A stretch of 64,000 nt of DNA from the NCBI GenBank assembly GCA_964016875.1, contig OZ024726.1:51448825-51512824 (forward strand). The letters run 5' to 3'. Position numbers and translations under genes: made by a program. The notes below the pieces were generated by a model. That model saw only the letters and a program-made list of their open reading frames with translations, did no database searches and was not told the DNA's origin. This document shows positions 35,067-47,200 of the stretch, one piece after another (position 1 is the first letter of the stretch; each line of letters begins with the position of its first letter). The stretch is from Fallopia convolvulus. Its lineage: Eukaryota; Streptophyta; Magnoliopsida; Caryophyllales; Polygonaceae.

Positions 35067-35336
35067 CTCTCTCCGATCCAAAATAAGGGTCGTTTTAGTT
35101 TTGGACACAAGATTTAAGAAAACTATTAATTAAACTCAAAAGTGTAATTTTTTTATGAATTTTACCACTCATCACCTTTTTTAAACAATGGATGAATAAC
35201 ATTAATCAATAAAAGCACATTCCAATAACAATTCTCATATCTCACTCCTAATAAATTGCCTAGAAAACCTAAAACGACACACAAATTGGATCAAATTTAA
35301 AGTGCTAAAATAACACCTAATTTGAATCGGAGGGAG
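35067..35336. repeat. Stowaway MITE
   Basis: A 270 bp element with inverted ends CTCTCTCCGATCCAAAATAA and CTCCCTCCGATTCAAATTAG (right end, reverse complement), flanked by TA at 35065-35066 and 35337-35338. No coding content. Confidence 0.85.
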
Positions 35337-35338
35337 TA

Positions 35339-35664
35339 TATTTTGGTCAAAAAGGACAAATCCAGTTAAAAGAAGATGGACTAGTGATGTTGCTTCCACC
35401 AGAATGAACGATCTTCAGCTACCTCGAAAACGTTCAAGCGACCTCGTGAATCACGAACAATCCACACCCAATCAAATCTCGGAGTAGTACAAGTTGTGCT
35501 CGGGTAAAAACAAGTCGATAAACTTGACAGAGAAAGTAAAACCGACGGTCACACCAACAACATATATAAGATTTGGAACATTGCAGTTGGGAGGAAGATA
35601 AAAGGAGTAGAGCACAGGAGTAACAAGACCCCTGCATTCTCACGAGAGGCCATACCAAAGAAAT
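35339..35664. other. gene-free DNA before the LTR
   Basis: Moderate GC. No terminus or domain identified. It may be part of another decayed retrotransposon. Confidence 0.35.
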
Positions 35665-36219
35665 TGTGAGTGGGTAAAATTATTTACCTTATTATTTTCA
35701 ATATTAATCGCCAAAAAATATATTTTTATGTATTATAATATCCTTTACTTTTAATAAGGTTTTAGTTTGTGGTAAGATATATATTTTGTTATAAAATTAA
35801 ATACGGTAGTTATTCATTATGATGGAGGATCCTATCTTAGTCGAAAGATAGAATTTCCGCGTGGATTGGAAAAAATAAATCACTTGTTCGGCCTAGTGCA
35901 TGATCGGTCGGCCCTAAGAGGATAGATTTTCGATCTTCTCTCTACCTCTCCTCCATTATAAATACATGTATTCACCATGTATGGTAAACACACTCATATT
36001 CGCTGAGCTCGCTAGCAAGTCTTATCCTTTACCTCGACGTTCGATCGACAAACTACTCTTCTGACTTAAGCATCACATGTGGATTAGGAGGTCCACATCC
36101 CATGTGTCCATTGTTTTGCAGGTTTTAGGTTGAAGAAAAACTTGAAACGGAAGGTGAAGAAAGGAGTAAACAGAAGTATTCGACCAGTGCATTAAAGGCG
36201 AACTTTTGTGCACTAACAG
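35665..36219 (+). mobile_element. 5' LTR of a retrotransposon
   Basis: Begins tgtgagtgggtaaaat and ends gtgcactaaca, followed at once by gttggcgccgtctgtgagaa. That resembles the primer-binding region of plant LTR retrotransposons carrying a tggcgccgtctgtg motif. A TATAAATACA box lies near 35957. Size, TG...CA ends and the PBS agree. The 3' LTR is not in the window. Confidence 0.7.
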
Positions 36220-37446
36220 TTGGCGCCGTCTGTGAGAACGAGCAATCGATCCACGCAATTATGGTGTTTGAATCGATCCCAGAAGAACAAGAGGTGACCT
36301 TTCATGGTCTTGGGGCAATCGTGCAAAGCAAAATCGAGCGTGGTGCCCTCAATGAACAAAACCGTGATCACAGAATAGAGAGTTGCGACCACGACATGCA
36401 GGGCGATCACACAAACTCCGATATTTACTCGGAGGATCTAACCCTAGCGTGCACCAAGCAAGGCGCCTTGCTTGAAGATGACCTAAACCGTGACCGCCCA
36501 ACCCGCAAACACGACCAATCATCGCGCAAGCCGTCAAGGTTCCGATTCAAGCGATGGAATCCACGGTCGTAACGTCGCACGAGCCGAATTTGATGGATTT
36601 GGCCAACTATGGGACTCATCAATGTGTGTTGCTGAATCCAATAGTATGAATGTTTATAGAGTCGTGGGCCATCGCACGAACCAAGATGAGCAACCACCAC
36701 GGTCACAAATCGTAATTGTGACTGTAGTTTGGAAACCTGCGACCGTAATCAAGCACAATTGTGTATTTCGGAACCTGCGCTAGCCTAAAACCGAGAGAGG
36801 AACCCTAGTTCCGTCAGCCCACGCTACAAGCATGGTCAATCGAGCCACGTCAGGTCTAGTCTCGCACGTGGTGAAACTCGCATATCCTTGGCGTCTAGAC
36901 AAATGGTGAGAATGGGGCATCAACCACCGTCAAAAATGAGGAGGAAGATGAGACCACACATGCTTTAGCCTCTGTCTTGAGAAAGAACGAAAAGATTCAT
37001 AGTAAGTGCGCCCAGGTAGAGTACTGCTTGGACAAAGCCTTGGAAGAGATTGCAAGATTGAAGAATACCTTAGATAAAGTTCAAGGGAAGCGCCCTGTCA
37101 GCGAATCGGCGATTGAAAGGACATGTCGACAGGTCGCTAACGTCATCAAATTTGCGATAACCGTCATGGTCCTGAGTCGGTAAGCACCGACGAGTCCGAA
37201 GAGATGCAAGTTGACTACTAAAGAGATCGTAGAGCGCCTAGAGGTCGATGAAGAGGCAAACGACACGAGTCTCCCCCGCGTAAGAGTACCCGAGCCGCAG
37301 ACCCTCATCACTCAAACAGCTCGACCTCGAGCGACTCGGAAAGTTCTGACGACCGTGGAAACCACCGCGGTCGCAGATACCGCGATCATCGCGAAAATCT
37401 ACGCGACCATGACATGGATCGCTATGACCCATCCGTAAGACCCGAG

Positions 37447-38460
37447 TCAGCTCATGACGGGGGCAGTAAGAAGAAGAGACAACGTAGTCAACGTCGAAGC
37501 GAAAGCAACGAAAGGCGTGAAGGAGAAGATCGAGCCCTAAGGCGCACTGAAAGGTAGGGTTGTGCAAATTTTGGTCCAGACCGGAATTTTGTACCGGACC
37601 GGACCGAGACCGGACCGAGGGTTAACCGGTCCGGTCCTCGGTCCATGAATTTTAGAAATTCCGGTCCCGGTCCGATCCGGACCGACTTTTTTAAAATATA
37701 TATAAAATTATAAATTTTTATATATAAATAATATTTCTTATGTTATAAAATTTATTTTTTATTATTTAAGTTTCACTTTTATGTATATACTTCGTAACAT
37801 TATATTTTCATAAATAATACGTAATTTTTTTATTAAAAATATAATTTTTTCCATTGAAAAATATTAATTTTTTTTAAAAAATAATATCCAGGTCCAAACC
37901 GGTCCAAAACTGGACCGGACCGGACCGGACCGAGAAATTTAGGTCCGGTCCAGTCAGCTCATGACGGGGGCAGTAAGAAGAAGAGACAACGTAGTCAACG
38001 TCGAAGCGAAAACAACGAAAGGCGTGAAGGAGAAGATCGAGCCCTAAGGCGCACTGAAAGGTAGGGCTGTACAAATTTAGGTCCGGACCGACATTTTGGA
38101 CCGGACCGAGACCGGACCGAGGGTTAACCGGTCCGGTCCTCGGTCCATGAATTTTAGAAATTCCGGTCTCGGTCCGATCCGGACCGACTTTTTTAAAATA
38201 TATATAAAATTATAAATTTATATATATAAATAATATTTCTTATGTTATAAAATTTATTTTTTATTATTTAAGTTTCACTTTTATGTATATACTTCGTAAC
38301 ATTATATTTTTCATAAATAATACGTAATTTTTTTTATTAAAAATATAATTTTTTCATTGAAAAATATTAATTTTTAAAAAAAATAATATCCAGGTCCAAA
38401 ACTGGACCGGACCGGACCGAGAAATTTAGGTCCGGTCTTAGGTCCAAAGATTTGGAGGGT
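37447..38460. repeat. 507 bp tandem duplication of gag flank plus hAT left half
   Basis: The segment from cagctcatgacgggggcag (about 37448) through the gag tail and into the hAT element recurs from about 37955, giving a period near 507 bp. The junction after ggtccggtcc at about 37950 joins element sequence to gag sequence. The first copy lacks the right terminus; the second runs on to it. The two copies differ at a few percent of positions. Confidence 0.85.
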
Positions 38461-38509
38461 TTCGGTCCCGGTTCGGTCCGGTCCGGTTTTGGACCTATGC
38501 CCAACCCTA
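37555..38509. mobile_element. hAT-type non-autonomous element with 8 bp TSD, internally duplicated
   Basis: The ends are TAGGGTTGTGC on the left and GCCCAACCCTA on the right, flanked by the 8 bp duplication CTGAAAGG (37547-37554 and 38510-38517). Both are hAT hallmarks. GGACCGGACCGG-type repeats lie near both ends and an AT-rich core lies between. The element is not simple: a tandem duplication copied its left part together with adjacent gag sequence into its middle. Confidence 0.85.
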
Positions 38510-38520
38510 CTGAAAGGAGG

Positions 38521-39430
38521 TGTAATATCCGCAATATTCCAAGGTTTTTAAAACCAATATAATATTTTAATAATCCTTTTCTCTATAAGAAAAAGAGAGT
38601 TTAAATAATTTAAATAAATAAAAAAATCAAGAATATGTTATCAAGGATTATTAAGGTATAAAGGTTATTCAAATAAAATAAGGATTAAAATAATTTTCGA
38701 ATTTATTAATAGTCTAGTCTTACAAAGCTAAAAATAGTACAATGCAAATTAAATAAAAAAGAGGCAAGAGCCGGGACTCGAACCCGAGACCTCATGCATC
38801 TCCCTATCAAACACACACCGCCAAACTATTGTAATTTGACTACCTAATTCATCACACTTTTAATAATAAAACCTCTCTATTCTTCTTCTTCAAGAGAGAG
38901 TCAAAGAAGTCTGATTGAAGTGACGCTCATCCATTGCATGTAAATGGAGTCTTCCATTCTTCTCCACTCTTGCTTGCAAGACCACCCAATTTTCATCATC
39001 AAGCATCATCACCAACTAGCAAACTCTCCCCCTATCACCATTCATCACCCTCTCTTCCATAGGTCAAAAGCCATTGCCATCGATCACCAAGAGCTCCTTC
39101 CTTGCCTATGTAAAGGCTGATTTCTCCCATCAAAGCTCACACATAAGTTCTCTTCTCCCTTCTAAGCACTCTTGCTCTTCAATATGTCAAAATTCAGATT
39201 CAACTCAAGCTTTCTCTTGGCTGATTTTCTTCAATTAAACACATTCAAAGTCCACCCAAATCACCATCACTCCACCGCCGGACCACCAGGCCATCGCCCA
39301 GCAGTCCGCGCCCGCCGCCGGAGCCTCCGCCAGACCGCCAGCCGTTCGTCGCCGCCCCTTCTTGAGTCTGCCGCTCCCTTTGGCTTCTCCCCTGGTGTGC
39401 CCTATTGTACTGTACATTCAATCCAATAAA
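38521..39430 (+). mobile_element. LTR-like block, possible Gypsy (Tekay/Del-like) LTR
   Basis: Starts tgtaatatccgcaatatt directly after the gag remnant. It contains a tRNA-like phrase gggactcgaacccgagacct (38773-38792) that is common in LTRs of Tekay/Del-type elements. The right end and a target-site duplication were not found. The 85-codon frame at 39172-39429 has a GC-rich Pro/Arg tail and is not a recognisable protein. Confidence 0.35.
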
Positions 39431-39617
39431 CCAGAAGGTCTATTTTTCCTCTTAAAAATCTTTTTATTTTGATTTAAATAACTTAAATTGCTTTCCATAG
39501 AAATCTAAATAATAATAATGGATTTATGCTAATAACCTAATAAAAATATTCACTAGAGATATTGTTAGTTAAACAAGATAAAATCAATTAAGTAAATTTT
39601 ATTATATTTAGATAGAG

Positions 39618-39860
39618 CCCATGGGCACACACTAACAATAATTGAGGTTTTTCTAATTAGAAATTTAAAGGTAAACATTACATAATAAATTTAAAATTAG
39701 CAATAAAGATAAATAATACTCTTCCAAAATTAAACTAATGGTTTCCTTATTTACATTTACCTCCTTTTCAATTTATATTCACCACCTTTTCAATTTACAT
39801 TTTCCTCCTAATTAAGGAAACCCAATCATTGTTAGTGTGTGCCCATGTGCACACACTAGA
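39618..39860. repeat. MITE with about 30 bp inverted ends
   Basis: The left end CATGGGCACACACTAACAAT (39620) and the right end ATTGTTAGTGTGTGCCCATG (to 39847) are inverted copies. The right end extends into a palindrome TAGTGTGTGC...GCACACACTA. No coding content; superfamily not determined. Confidence 0.75.
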
Positions 39861-40924
39861 AAAAAAACCTTTGATTAATTGTAAAATTAAAAATAAATAA
39901 ATAAATTTTTTATTCTTTCACCTTAATTATGGATTGGCCATAAATGATCAAATTATTATTTTCGGTAAAGGAAAACCAATAGTCTATGTGATTAATTGAA
40001 AAATTAGCAATAAATGAATAATTTTTTTTATTCTTTTAACCTTAATCATGGATTGGTCATAAATGACCAAAATTTTCTTCTTTTGATAGAATAACAATGT
40101 AACATAAGCCTTGTCCGTACACACAACACACATGAATGTCATTTTATCTCTAGTTTAGTTACTTAAAAAAGGGTAACATAAAATAATAAAAATAAATCTA
40201 GTTCTATGCAACGAATAAAAAAACATGAATTCGCAAACGTATAAGGAGAATTTAACAATTTGATCAAAAGAGAATTCTTACCATGATAGTCTCGATTAAT
40301 AGCTATTAACAAACAAATTATAATGGATCTCACATGTCTCTAAACTCACAAATTGTATATATTGGGTTTCAAAAAAAACTCACAAAAAATAGAAACACAC
40401 TCTATATCCTAATCCATATTTAAAAGAGAAATAAGAGACTTAAGAATTTGTAAGGACATTGGATAATGAGAAATAAGAGGTTTTGGAATTTGTAAGGGCA
40501 TTCGATAAGTTTTAGTGAATTAAAACATCTTTTAATGCTAGCTCTCAATTAAATAACCTTGGGAATTTTTATATTTGTTTGATATTTTTTCTTAAATCAA
40601 TGGAAAACCAAAAGTCATAGATAAATCGACAAAATAATCACAACAATTGATTTCATAAAAGGAAATCCAAGAGTCTAGTTTTTTTGTCTAGGAAAACCAA
40701 AAGCCTATTTGATTAATTGTAAAATTAAAAATAAATAAATAATTTTTTTATTCTTTCACCTTAATTATGGGTTGGTCATAAATTATCAAATTATTAATTT
40801 TGGTAAAGGAAACCAATAGTCTATGTCAATAAATGAATATTTCTTTTTATTCTTTTATAAGCTTGATTATGGATTGGTCATAAATTATTCTTGTAATATT
40901 ATGCATTATTAATTTTAATGTTTT

Positions 40925-41216
40925 TTTATGCATTTGATTTTTTTATACTTTTTGAATATTATATAGATTTTGAGTGTACAATTTCTTTGTTTGTTAAAGT
41001 ATTGTCTTACAATATAATTGAAAATGATACATATTTTTAAAGGTTTTTTAGAAAAGTATTTTTTTTTGTTTATGCATTTGATTTTTTTATACTTTTTGAA
41101 TATTATATAGATTTTGAGTGTACAATTTCTTTGTTTGTTAAAGTATTGTCTTACAATATAACTGAAAATGATACATATTTTTAAAGGTTTTTTAGAAAAG
41201 TATTTTTTTTGTTAAT
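40925..41216. repeat. 144 bp tandem duplication (first)
   Basis: The unit starting tttatgcatttgattttttt at 40925 is repeated at 41069, almost identical, with a partial third copy after 41213. Confidence 0.9.
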
Positions 41217-42030
41217 TAGTATCTTACAACGTAATTGAAAATAATACATATTTTTATATAACCCTTGAACCATGACATTTTCTAGGTAATAGGTAGTGAC
41301 AAAGCCTCCAAAGAATAGTGAATTTCAAGTACCATGCACTAACCACAATGGAGAATATGAAGTACATGACTTTAATTACAACTTGATACAACATCAACAT
41401 CAACAAAACATTCAATGCAAAGTACATACCGGTTATCACACTCACATTCCAAAAATTGAAGATTGAATCAATCAAGATCTACAAATAAGAATATTAAAAC
41501 CTTAGTTTGCACCTGCACACCAAGAAACAATATAATGGGAGAATAAAGATTAGTATCAAAATTAAAAATTGAATAATTGACCATTAGAAAATAACATATT
41601 CTAAATATTAAAACATAATCAACACAATGGAGAGCAAAAAGGAAGTACGCAAACTTTTATAGTTGATTTTTTATGAACCTCCAAAACCCCACGATTATCC
41701 AATATATATTTGTGTGTAGAGGAGGGGTTTTAAATATAATTAATTATGCAATTATGTGTAATATGAAAAATCATAAACGTTTGGTAGCTACTAAAGAGGC
41801 GCATAAGTTACAAATTGTAACTTTATCATTTTAGTAAACTATTCAAAGGTTAAATTCTAAACATAAGCTACTAAATTCAAAGAGGCACATAAGCTACTAA
41901 AGAGGCATATGGTGAGTAGACTATTCAAAGGTTAGTTTTAGGGGTTTCATATTTTTATTTATTAATGAATCACTTTAAATTCTAAAAAGGTGATCACTTT
42001 CTCAACATAACACAAGGAATGCTAGTAAAT

Positions 42031-42330
42031 GTAATTTTAATGTGACAATATGAATTTAGTCATTTAGATGGTCAAAATTCCCATCTAGATAATCTTTTTT
42101 TTCTTAAATTGAGCAATTAAAACATTGTAATGCCAAAATAGATATAGAATAAAACATTTAGGTCATTTGAATGTGTAATTTTAATGTGGCAATATGAATT
42201 TAGTCATTTAGATGGTCAAAATTCCCATCTAGATTATCTTTTTCTTTTTTTTTCTTCTTAAATTGAGCAATTAAAACATTGTAATGCCAAAATAGATATA
42301 GAATAAAACATTTAGGCCATTTGAATGAGG
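42031..42330. repeat. 144 bp tandem duplication (second)
   Basis: The unit starting gtaattttaatgtg at 42031 is repeated at 42175 with small differences. It is unrelated in sequence to the duplication at 40925. Confidence 0.9.
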
Positions 42331-42360
42331 CATTAATTGCCCAAATTTTTTATTTTATAG

Positions 42361-42450
42361 TATATATAGATATAGATAGATAGAAGATATAGATATAGAT
42401 ATAGATAGATAGATAGATAGATATAGATAGAAGACTATATATATATATGA
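42361..42450. repeat. (GATA/TA)n microsatellite
   Basis: Mixed tagata and tatagata units followed by a TA run. Confidence 0.85.
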
Positions 42451-43669
42451 TATACATATTGTGAGGACAATTTAAAGCATAACCATCATGTAAAATGAGT
42501 ATTTATTTTGAATTTCTAACCAATCTATAATATTTTTATATAAAAATTGATAATTTTATTGTTATTTAAATGAATTATTATAATTTAAAATTAAAAAACA
42601 ACCAATTACTGGTTAATCTAGAAAATCGAACCGAAAACGCGGTTAACTAATTCCCGCTTAACCGAGATTAACAGTCTGTTACTGTTAGTGATATAATTAA
42701 TCGAAATCATGGTTAACCGAAATTCGGTTAATCAAAATCACGGTTAACCAAATTTGGACACCCCTAGTCCATTCGACACTTCAAAGCTGATATGAGTTGA
42801 AGTTGATGCTGATATTGATTTCGCAACTAATGTTAATCTTAGTAGTTGATTTTAGGAGTTGAAATTATTAGCTTATTTTTGTGAAAAAAATATATAGGTG
42901 TTCGGCACATAAAACTGATTGAGACTGATTTTATAAAAGAAGGATGTAAAAATACCAAAAAAGATATATTAATAATTTTCCAAAATTAATCTTTGAGGGC
43001 ATCGAAGGAAAAAAAATCGAATAAGCATCCATAAGCTTGGATAAGGTTGGGACGGGTAGCTTAAATATTGGGTGAATTTTGAACTCCGATCAAGACTCGT
43101 ATGCTTGTGTAAGCTTAATTAACTGTGTGCCGAACACACGAGACTGAGTTTATTTTTTTTAACTTAAGCTTGAATAAGGTTGGATAAGCTCAAAATAAAC
43201 ACCGTCGAACAGACCCCATAACAACATAAGTGAAAATGTAATACATGTGAAGATATTCATCGCTCATGTGAAGATACTCTCATTATGACAATTGATATAA
43301 GTAATAGTCAAAATTAATATAATTAAATATATAAATTGAATATTACACCGTATTAATACATAATATTAGAAATGATCGTATAATAAAAATCTTAAAATGC
43401 GTATATTATTATTATATTATAAATAGTTTAGTTGGATAAATAAAGATAGAAAATAAAAAATTATACTAGTACATTTTAAAGAATAAAATAGAGTTGTAAG
43501 TTGTGGGTATAAAGTGAAAATGTGTTTTAGAACATGGTGAAAGAGTGAAAAAATTAATTTAAGAGGTTAAAAACTCAAAATTGAGCTCACCATCGTGAAT
43601 GGTATGAGACTAGGTTTTTTTTTTTTTTGTTAAATTTTTTTTAAATTTTTTGCCCGTTTCAACTTACAA
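42451..43669. other. gene-free, remnant of a hAT-like end
   Basis: Around 42650-42770 ggttaaccgaaattcgg-type repeats end in ggacacccctag, which resembles the right end of a hAT element with TAGGGGTGTCC termini; the left end is missing. The rest is AT-rich, ending in a poly(T) run at about 43617-43628. Confidence 0.4.
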
Positions 43670-44267
43670 GCAGGCACGCAGTCTGAGCATCTCCTGTTGT
43701 CTTCAAGCGCCCGTCCTCGTCTTCTTCGACAGGCGACAACAGCAGTAGCCAGTAGTCCCGACGGCGAGTCCCCATCCTCGACGACAGGCGGCAACTCGCA
43801 GCCTTTCTCCTGTATTCAGTCTTCAATCGGCGAGTCCTGTTCCGGTCTCGTCTGTAGCAGCTGCAGCAGCGACGAGTGACTTCGAGTAGCGGAGCCGGCG
43901 ACGAGGTATGTATAGACGAGTAACGAGTTAGATTCTTATGATTGATTTCACTGTAAATGATGGTGAATTTGTAATATGAAGCAGGAACTTCAAGTTCCTA
44001 GTTGGTTCATGCGATAGAGTGCAACAGAAGACACTAAATTGACAAATTCAGATTTCAGGAACTTCAATTAAGATTTCAGAGATTTAGAGAATATCAGAGG
44101 TTAGCTTTTACCTCTTCTTACTAATTTTTTGATGAAAATATTCCCTAATATATTATAGAGACTATTTTGCCCCTTAAATCCTAAACTTTGCTTGCAGTTG
44201 TGTCCTAAACCCTCCTCTCATCCGCTCCATTTTGATCAGTCAGCGACGTAAGGAGCAACCGAAGAGG
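43670..44267 (+). other. probable 5' leader of the methionyl-tRNA synthetase gene
   Basis: A GC-richer stretch ends with a good donor (GACGAG|GTATGT at about 43906). Later there are an acceptor (AAGCAG at about 43984), a second donor (CAGAG|GTTAGC near 44099) and an acceptor (TTGCAG at about 44197). Two small leader introns are therefore possible. The 60-codon frame at 43697 has low-complexity Ser-rich composition and is not called. Confidence 0.4.
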
Positions 44268-47200
44268 ATGAGCGATCTCAACAACGGCGGCTGTGGTGTT
44301 GACGGGAAGACCCCGATACTCCCGGTGCCTGGAAAACGAAACATTTTGATTACAAGTGCTTTGCCCTATGTTAACAACGTCCCTCATCTTGGCAACATCA
44401 TTGGCTGTGAGTAAATCTCTCTGTTAGTGTTAGATTCTAGGCTATTGAATTCTGCAAATCCAAATTCTTAATTTATTGTTAATTTTGTGTGTTATTGCTT
44501 TCCAGGTGTTCTGAGTGCCGATGTGTTTGCCAGATACTGCCGTCTTCGAGGTTATAACACTGTTTATGTTTGTGGGACGGATGAGTATGGGACTGCCACT
44601 GAGACGAAGGCCATGGAGGAGAAATGCTCCCCCAAGGAGATTTGTGACAAGTATTTTCTTTCTTCCTCATTTCATTTTTTAGCTTTAATCTTTTAATTTC
44701 TCTTTATTTTTTTAAAATTATTTTTGCCAGTATACTAGCAAGATTCTTGAAGTAGCTAGTGTATATGTTATCCATCAATATATGCATTGTGCTTGTGCGA
44801 CTGTTGAAGAAGCTATTACTGTTATAAACTTATAATCTTATGTTGAAAAGCTGGGAGCCAGTGCCCCTTTTGGAGGGATAGGCTTTCTTAGTGATATATC
44901 TATGGAATTACAAAAGAAAAAAGTGCTAAATGAAGGATGCATTTGCAGAAATAACCCTAGTAAGTATATCAGCCTTCATAAATTGTATGCCGCCCTGAAG
45001 AAACCATATTTGCCCTTTAATTAGAGAGTTAGTTTTTGGCAATCTTTAGAGAACTGTGGATTGGTTTACCAAATCACTCCATTATGTGTGAAAATATTGA
45101 TTAATTTCGTTCTTGTGTTCCCGTGGGGAATTTGTTTTGTAGATACCATGCAATTCACAAGGAAGTTTATGAATGGTTTAACATTAGCTTTGATAAATTT
45201 GGACGAACATCAGCTCCTGAGCAGACTGAAGTTTGCCAAGCAATCTTCAAGAGATTGTTGGATAACAACTGGCTTTCTGAGAACACCATGCAACAGGTTG
45301 CTTTATTTGGCTCAACTATTCATTTTCTTGTAGAAGGAACTTTTTGATGGATTTTGTGTATAAGTCTAATACTTCAGTCAATTATTGAATAACTTTGCAG
45401 CTATATTGTGACAAGTGCGAAAGATTCTTAGCTGATCGTCTGGTGGAAGGGACGTGCCCTACAAAAGACTGTAATTATGACTCTGCCAGAGGTGACCAGT
45501 GTGAAAATTGTGGAAAGCTTCTGAATCCAACAGAATTGAAAGAACCTAGATGCAAGGCATGCTCATTTATCTTGCTCTTTTTGCCTATATGCATGTATCT
45601 TGTCAGAGAAGCAAAACTTTATGGCTAGAATTATAAGTTTTTATGTAGTCTAGACTATTTCTCAATCGCCCCTTCCTGCTGAAGTCTCTATTTATCTTGT
45701 AATTTTATGTTATTTTTATTCGATATGTAATTTCTGTATTTAAAATTGATTGAAAAAAATAAAGAATTATTTATCGACTTCTTGCAAAATAGGTGGGTCT
45801 CCTGATACCATTCTATTATTGCTCTCGTTCTGTGACTGCTATAGATTGAAACTTGAGCATGTCACATAACAGGTTTGCCAAACAAGTCCACGGATTCGAG
45901 ATACAAATCACTTGTTCTTGGAGCTTCCGCTGCTGAAAGATAGACTGGAGGAGTACATAGTTAAAACATCAGAGGCAGGGTGTTGGAGTCAAAATGCTAT
46001 TCAAGCAACAAATGCGTGGTTGAAAGAAGGGTTGCGACAAAGATGCATTACTAGAGATTTGAAGTGGGGTGTTCCTGTACCTCATGAAAAATTTAAGGAC
46101 AAGGTACGATGGAATTTATTATTGTTTTAATTTTCTCCTTTTCTCTTGCATCAGTTTGCTTCCAATGTTATAGGGTGCGAGTAACTCTTTATTTTATTGG
46201 TTCTGTGATCCCCCATCTCCTGACACTAATAGTCTACAAATGGTTTTAGGTTTTCTATGTCTGGTTTGATGCACCGATTGGATATGTTTCTATCACGGCA
46301 TGCTACACACCAGAATGGGAAAAGTGGTGGAAAAACCCTGAAAATGTCGAGCTATATCAGTTTATGGGAAAAGATAACGTGCCCTTTCACACTGTAAGTT
46401 CTTACCGCAGATATTTACTGATGTTTGAACGTGAGTTTACTTTCTTATGTGGTGCATAGCTCAACCCTTAGGATTGTTCTTTGTGGATCTATGTAACATA
46501 GTGTGGTATCACACGTGCATTCTGGTCCATAATAAAGGTCAACTTGACCCCACTCGTTCGAAGATTCCAGATCTCTGAGATACTTGCGATCATATGGTTT
46601 GAAAGTGACTGACTGAATTTTCTAATTTCTGGTGCTAAAGGAGGATATCTTTTCTGCCAGTTCACTTGCTAGTAGGGAGTTCATTCTGGTTATTTATATT
46701 CTGTCAATTTTAGGTCATGTTTCCATCAACACTTCTTGGCACTGGTGAAAACTGGACATTGATGAAAAACATCAGCGTTACTGAGTACCTTAACTATGAA
46801 GCAGGTTAGCATTTATTTTTGTTGTTTTTATGGGATAAACTGTCTTAATTTCTGTTCTTTGTTAGATTATTTTCTGATCTTTTACTTAAGATTCCTTACG
46901 TTTTTACTAATAAAAAGGAATCACCAATCACAAAACCTACAATGGTTGTTTAAAATTGTAGTTTTCTTATGTTTTGGTGCCCAGGAAAATTCTCCAAGAG
47001 CAAGGGAGTGGGTGTTTTCGGTAATGATGCCAAGGATACTAGTATTCCTGTTGGAGTATGGAGATATTATTTACTAAGTAACAGGCCAGAGGTACTTCTT
47101 ACTCTAGCTGATTGTCAATTATATACTTATTTTTGTAAATGATAGTGCTAATGGTGGTGGATAATTTGCATATGCTTAGGGTTCAGACACAACATTTAAA

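Larger units (their letters stand above)
36220..38520 (+). mobile_element. truncated gag region of an LTR retrotransposon
   Basis: After the PBS, a frame from 36261 (MVFESIPEEQEVTF...) and broken frames at 36977-37183 and 37440-37555 look like remains of a gag polyprotein, the last with an Arg/Glu-rich run containing RRSESNERREGEDR. No protease, integrase or reverse transcriptase follows. The region is interrupted by a hAT-type element at 37555 and ends abruptly at about 38520. Confidence 0.55.
39861..42368 (-). other. AT-rich repetitive block, possible Helitron
   Basis: About 100 bp units starting gattaattgtaaaattaaaa recur near 39880, 39985, 40700 and 40805, and two 144 bp tandem duplications follow. 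The right edge, read on the minus strand, starts TCTATATATACTATAAAATA, a Helitron-like 5' end next to a microsatellite. No matching CTAG hairpin end was found, so the class is uncertain. No gene. Confidence 0.35.

Noticed and set aside
36261..37438. possible host genes in several overlapping frames
   Set aside because: They directly follow an LTR and primer-binding site, are broken, and are better explained as gag remains.
38770..38825. tRNA-like sequence with a gggttcgagtccc-type B box
   Set aside because: No matching acceptor stem or cloverleaf could be drawn. The phrase is common in LTRs of some Gypsy elements.
43697..43879. 60-codon Ser-rich frame upstream of MetRS
   Set aside because: Low complexity, no family, and it lies in the probable leader with a splice donor shortly after it.
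44232..44267. alternative upstream start for MetRS (TTG at 44232)
   Set aside because: The ATG at 44268 is the first ATG in frame, and the following SDLNNGG fits a cytosolic N-terminus.
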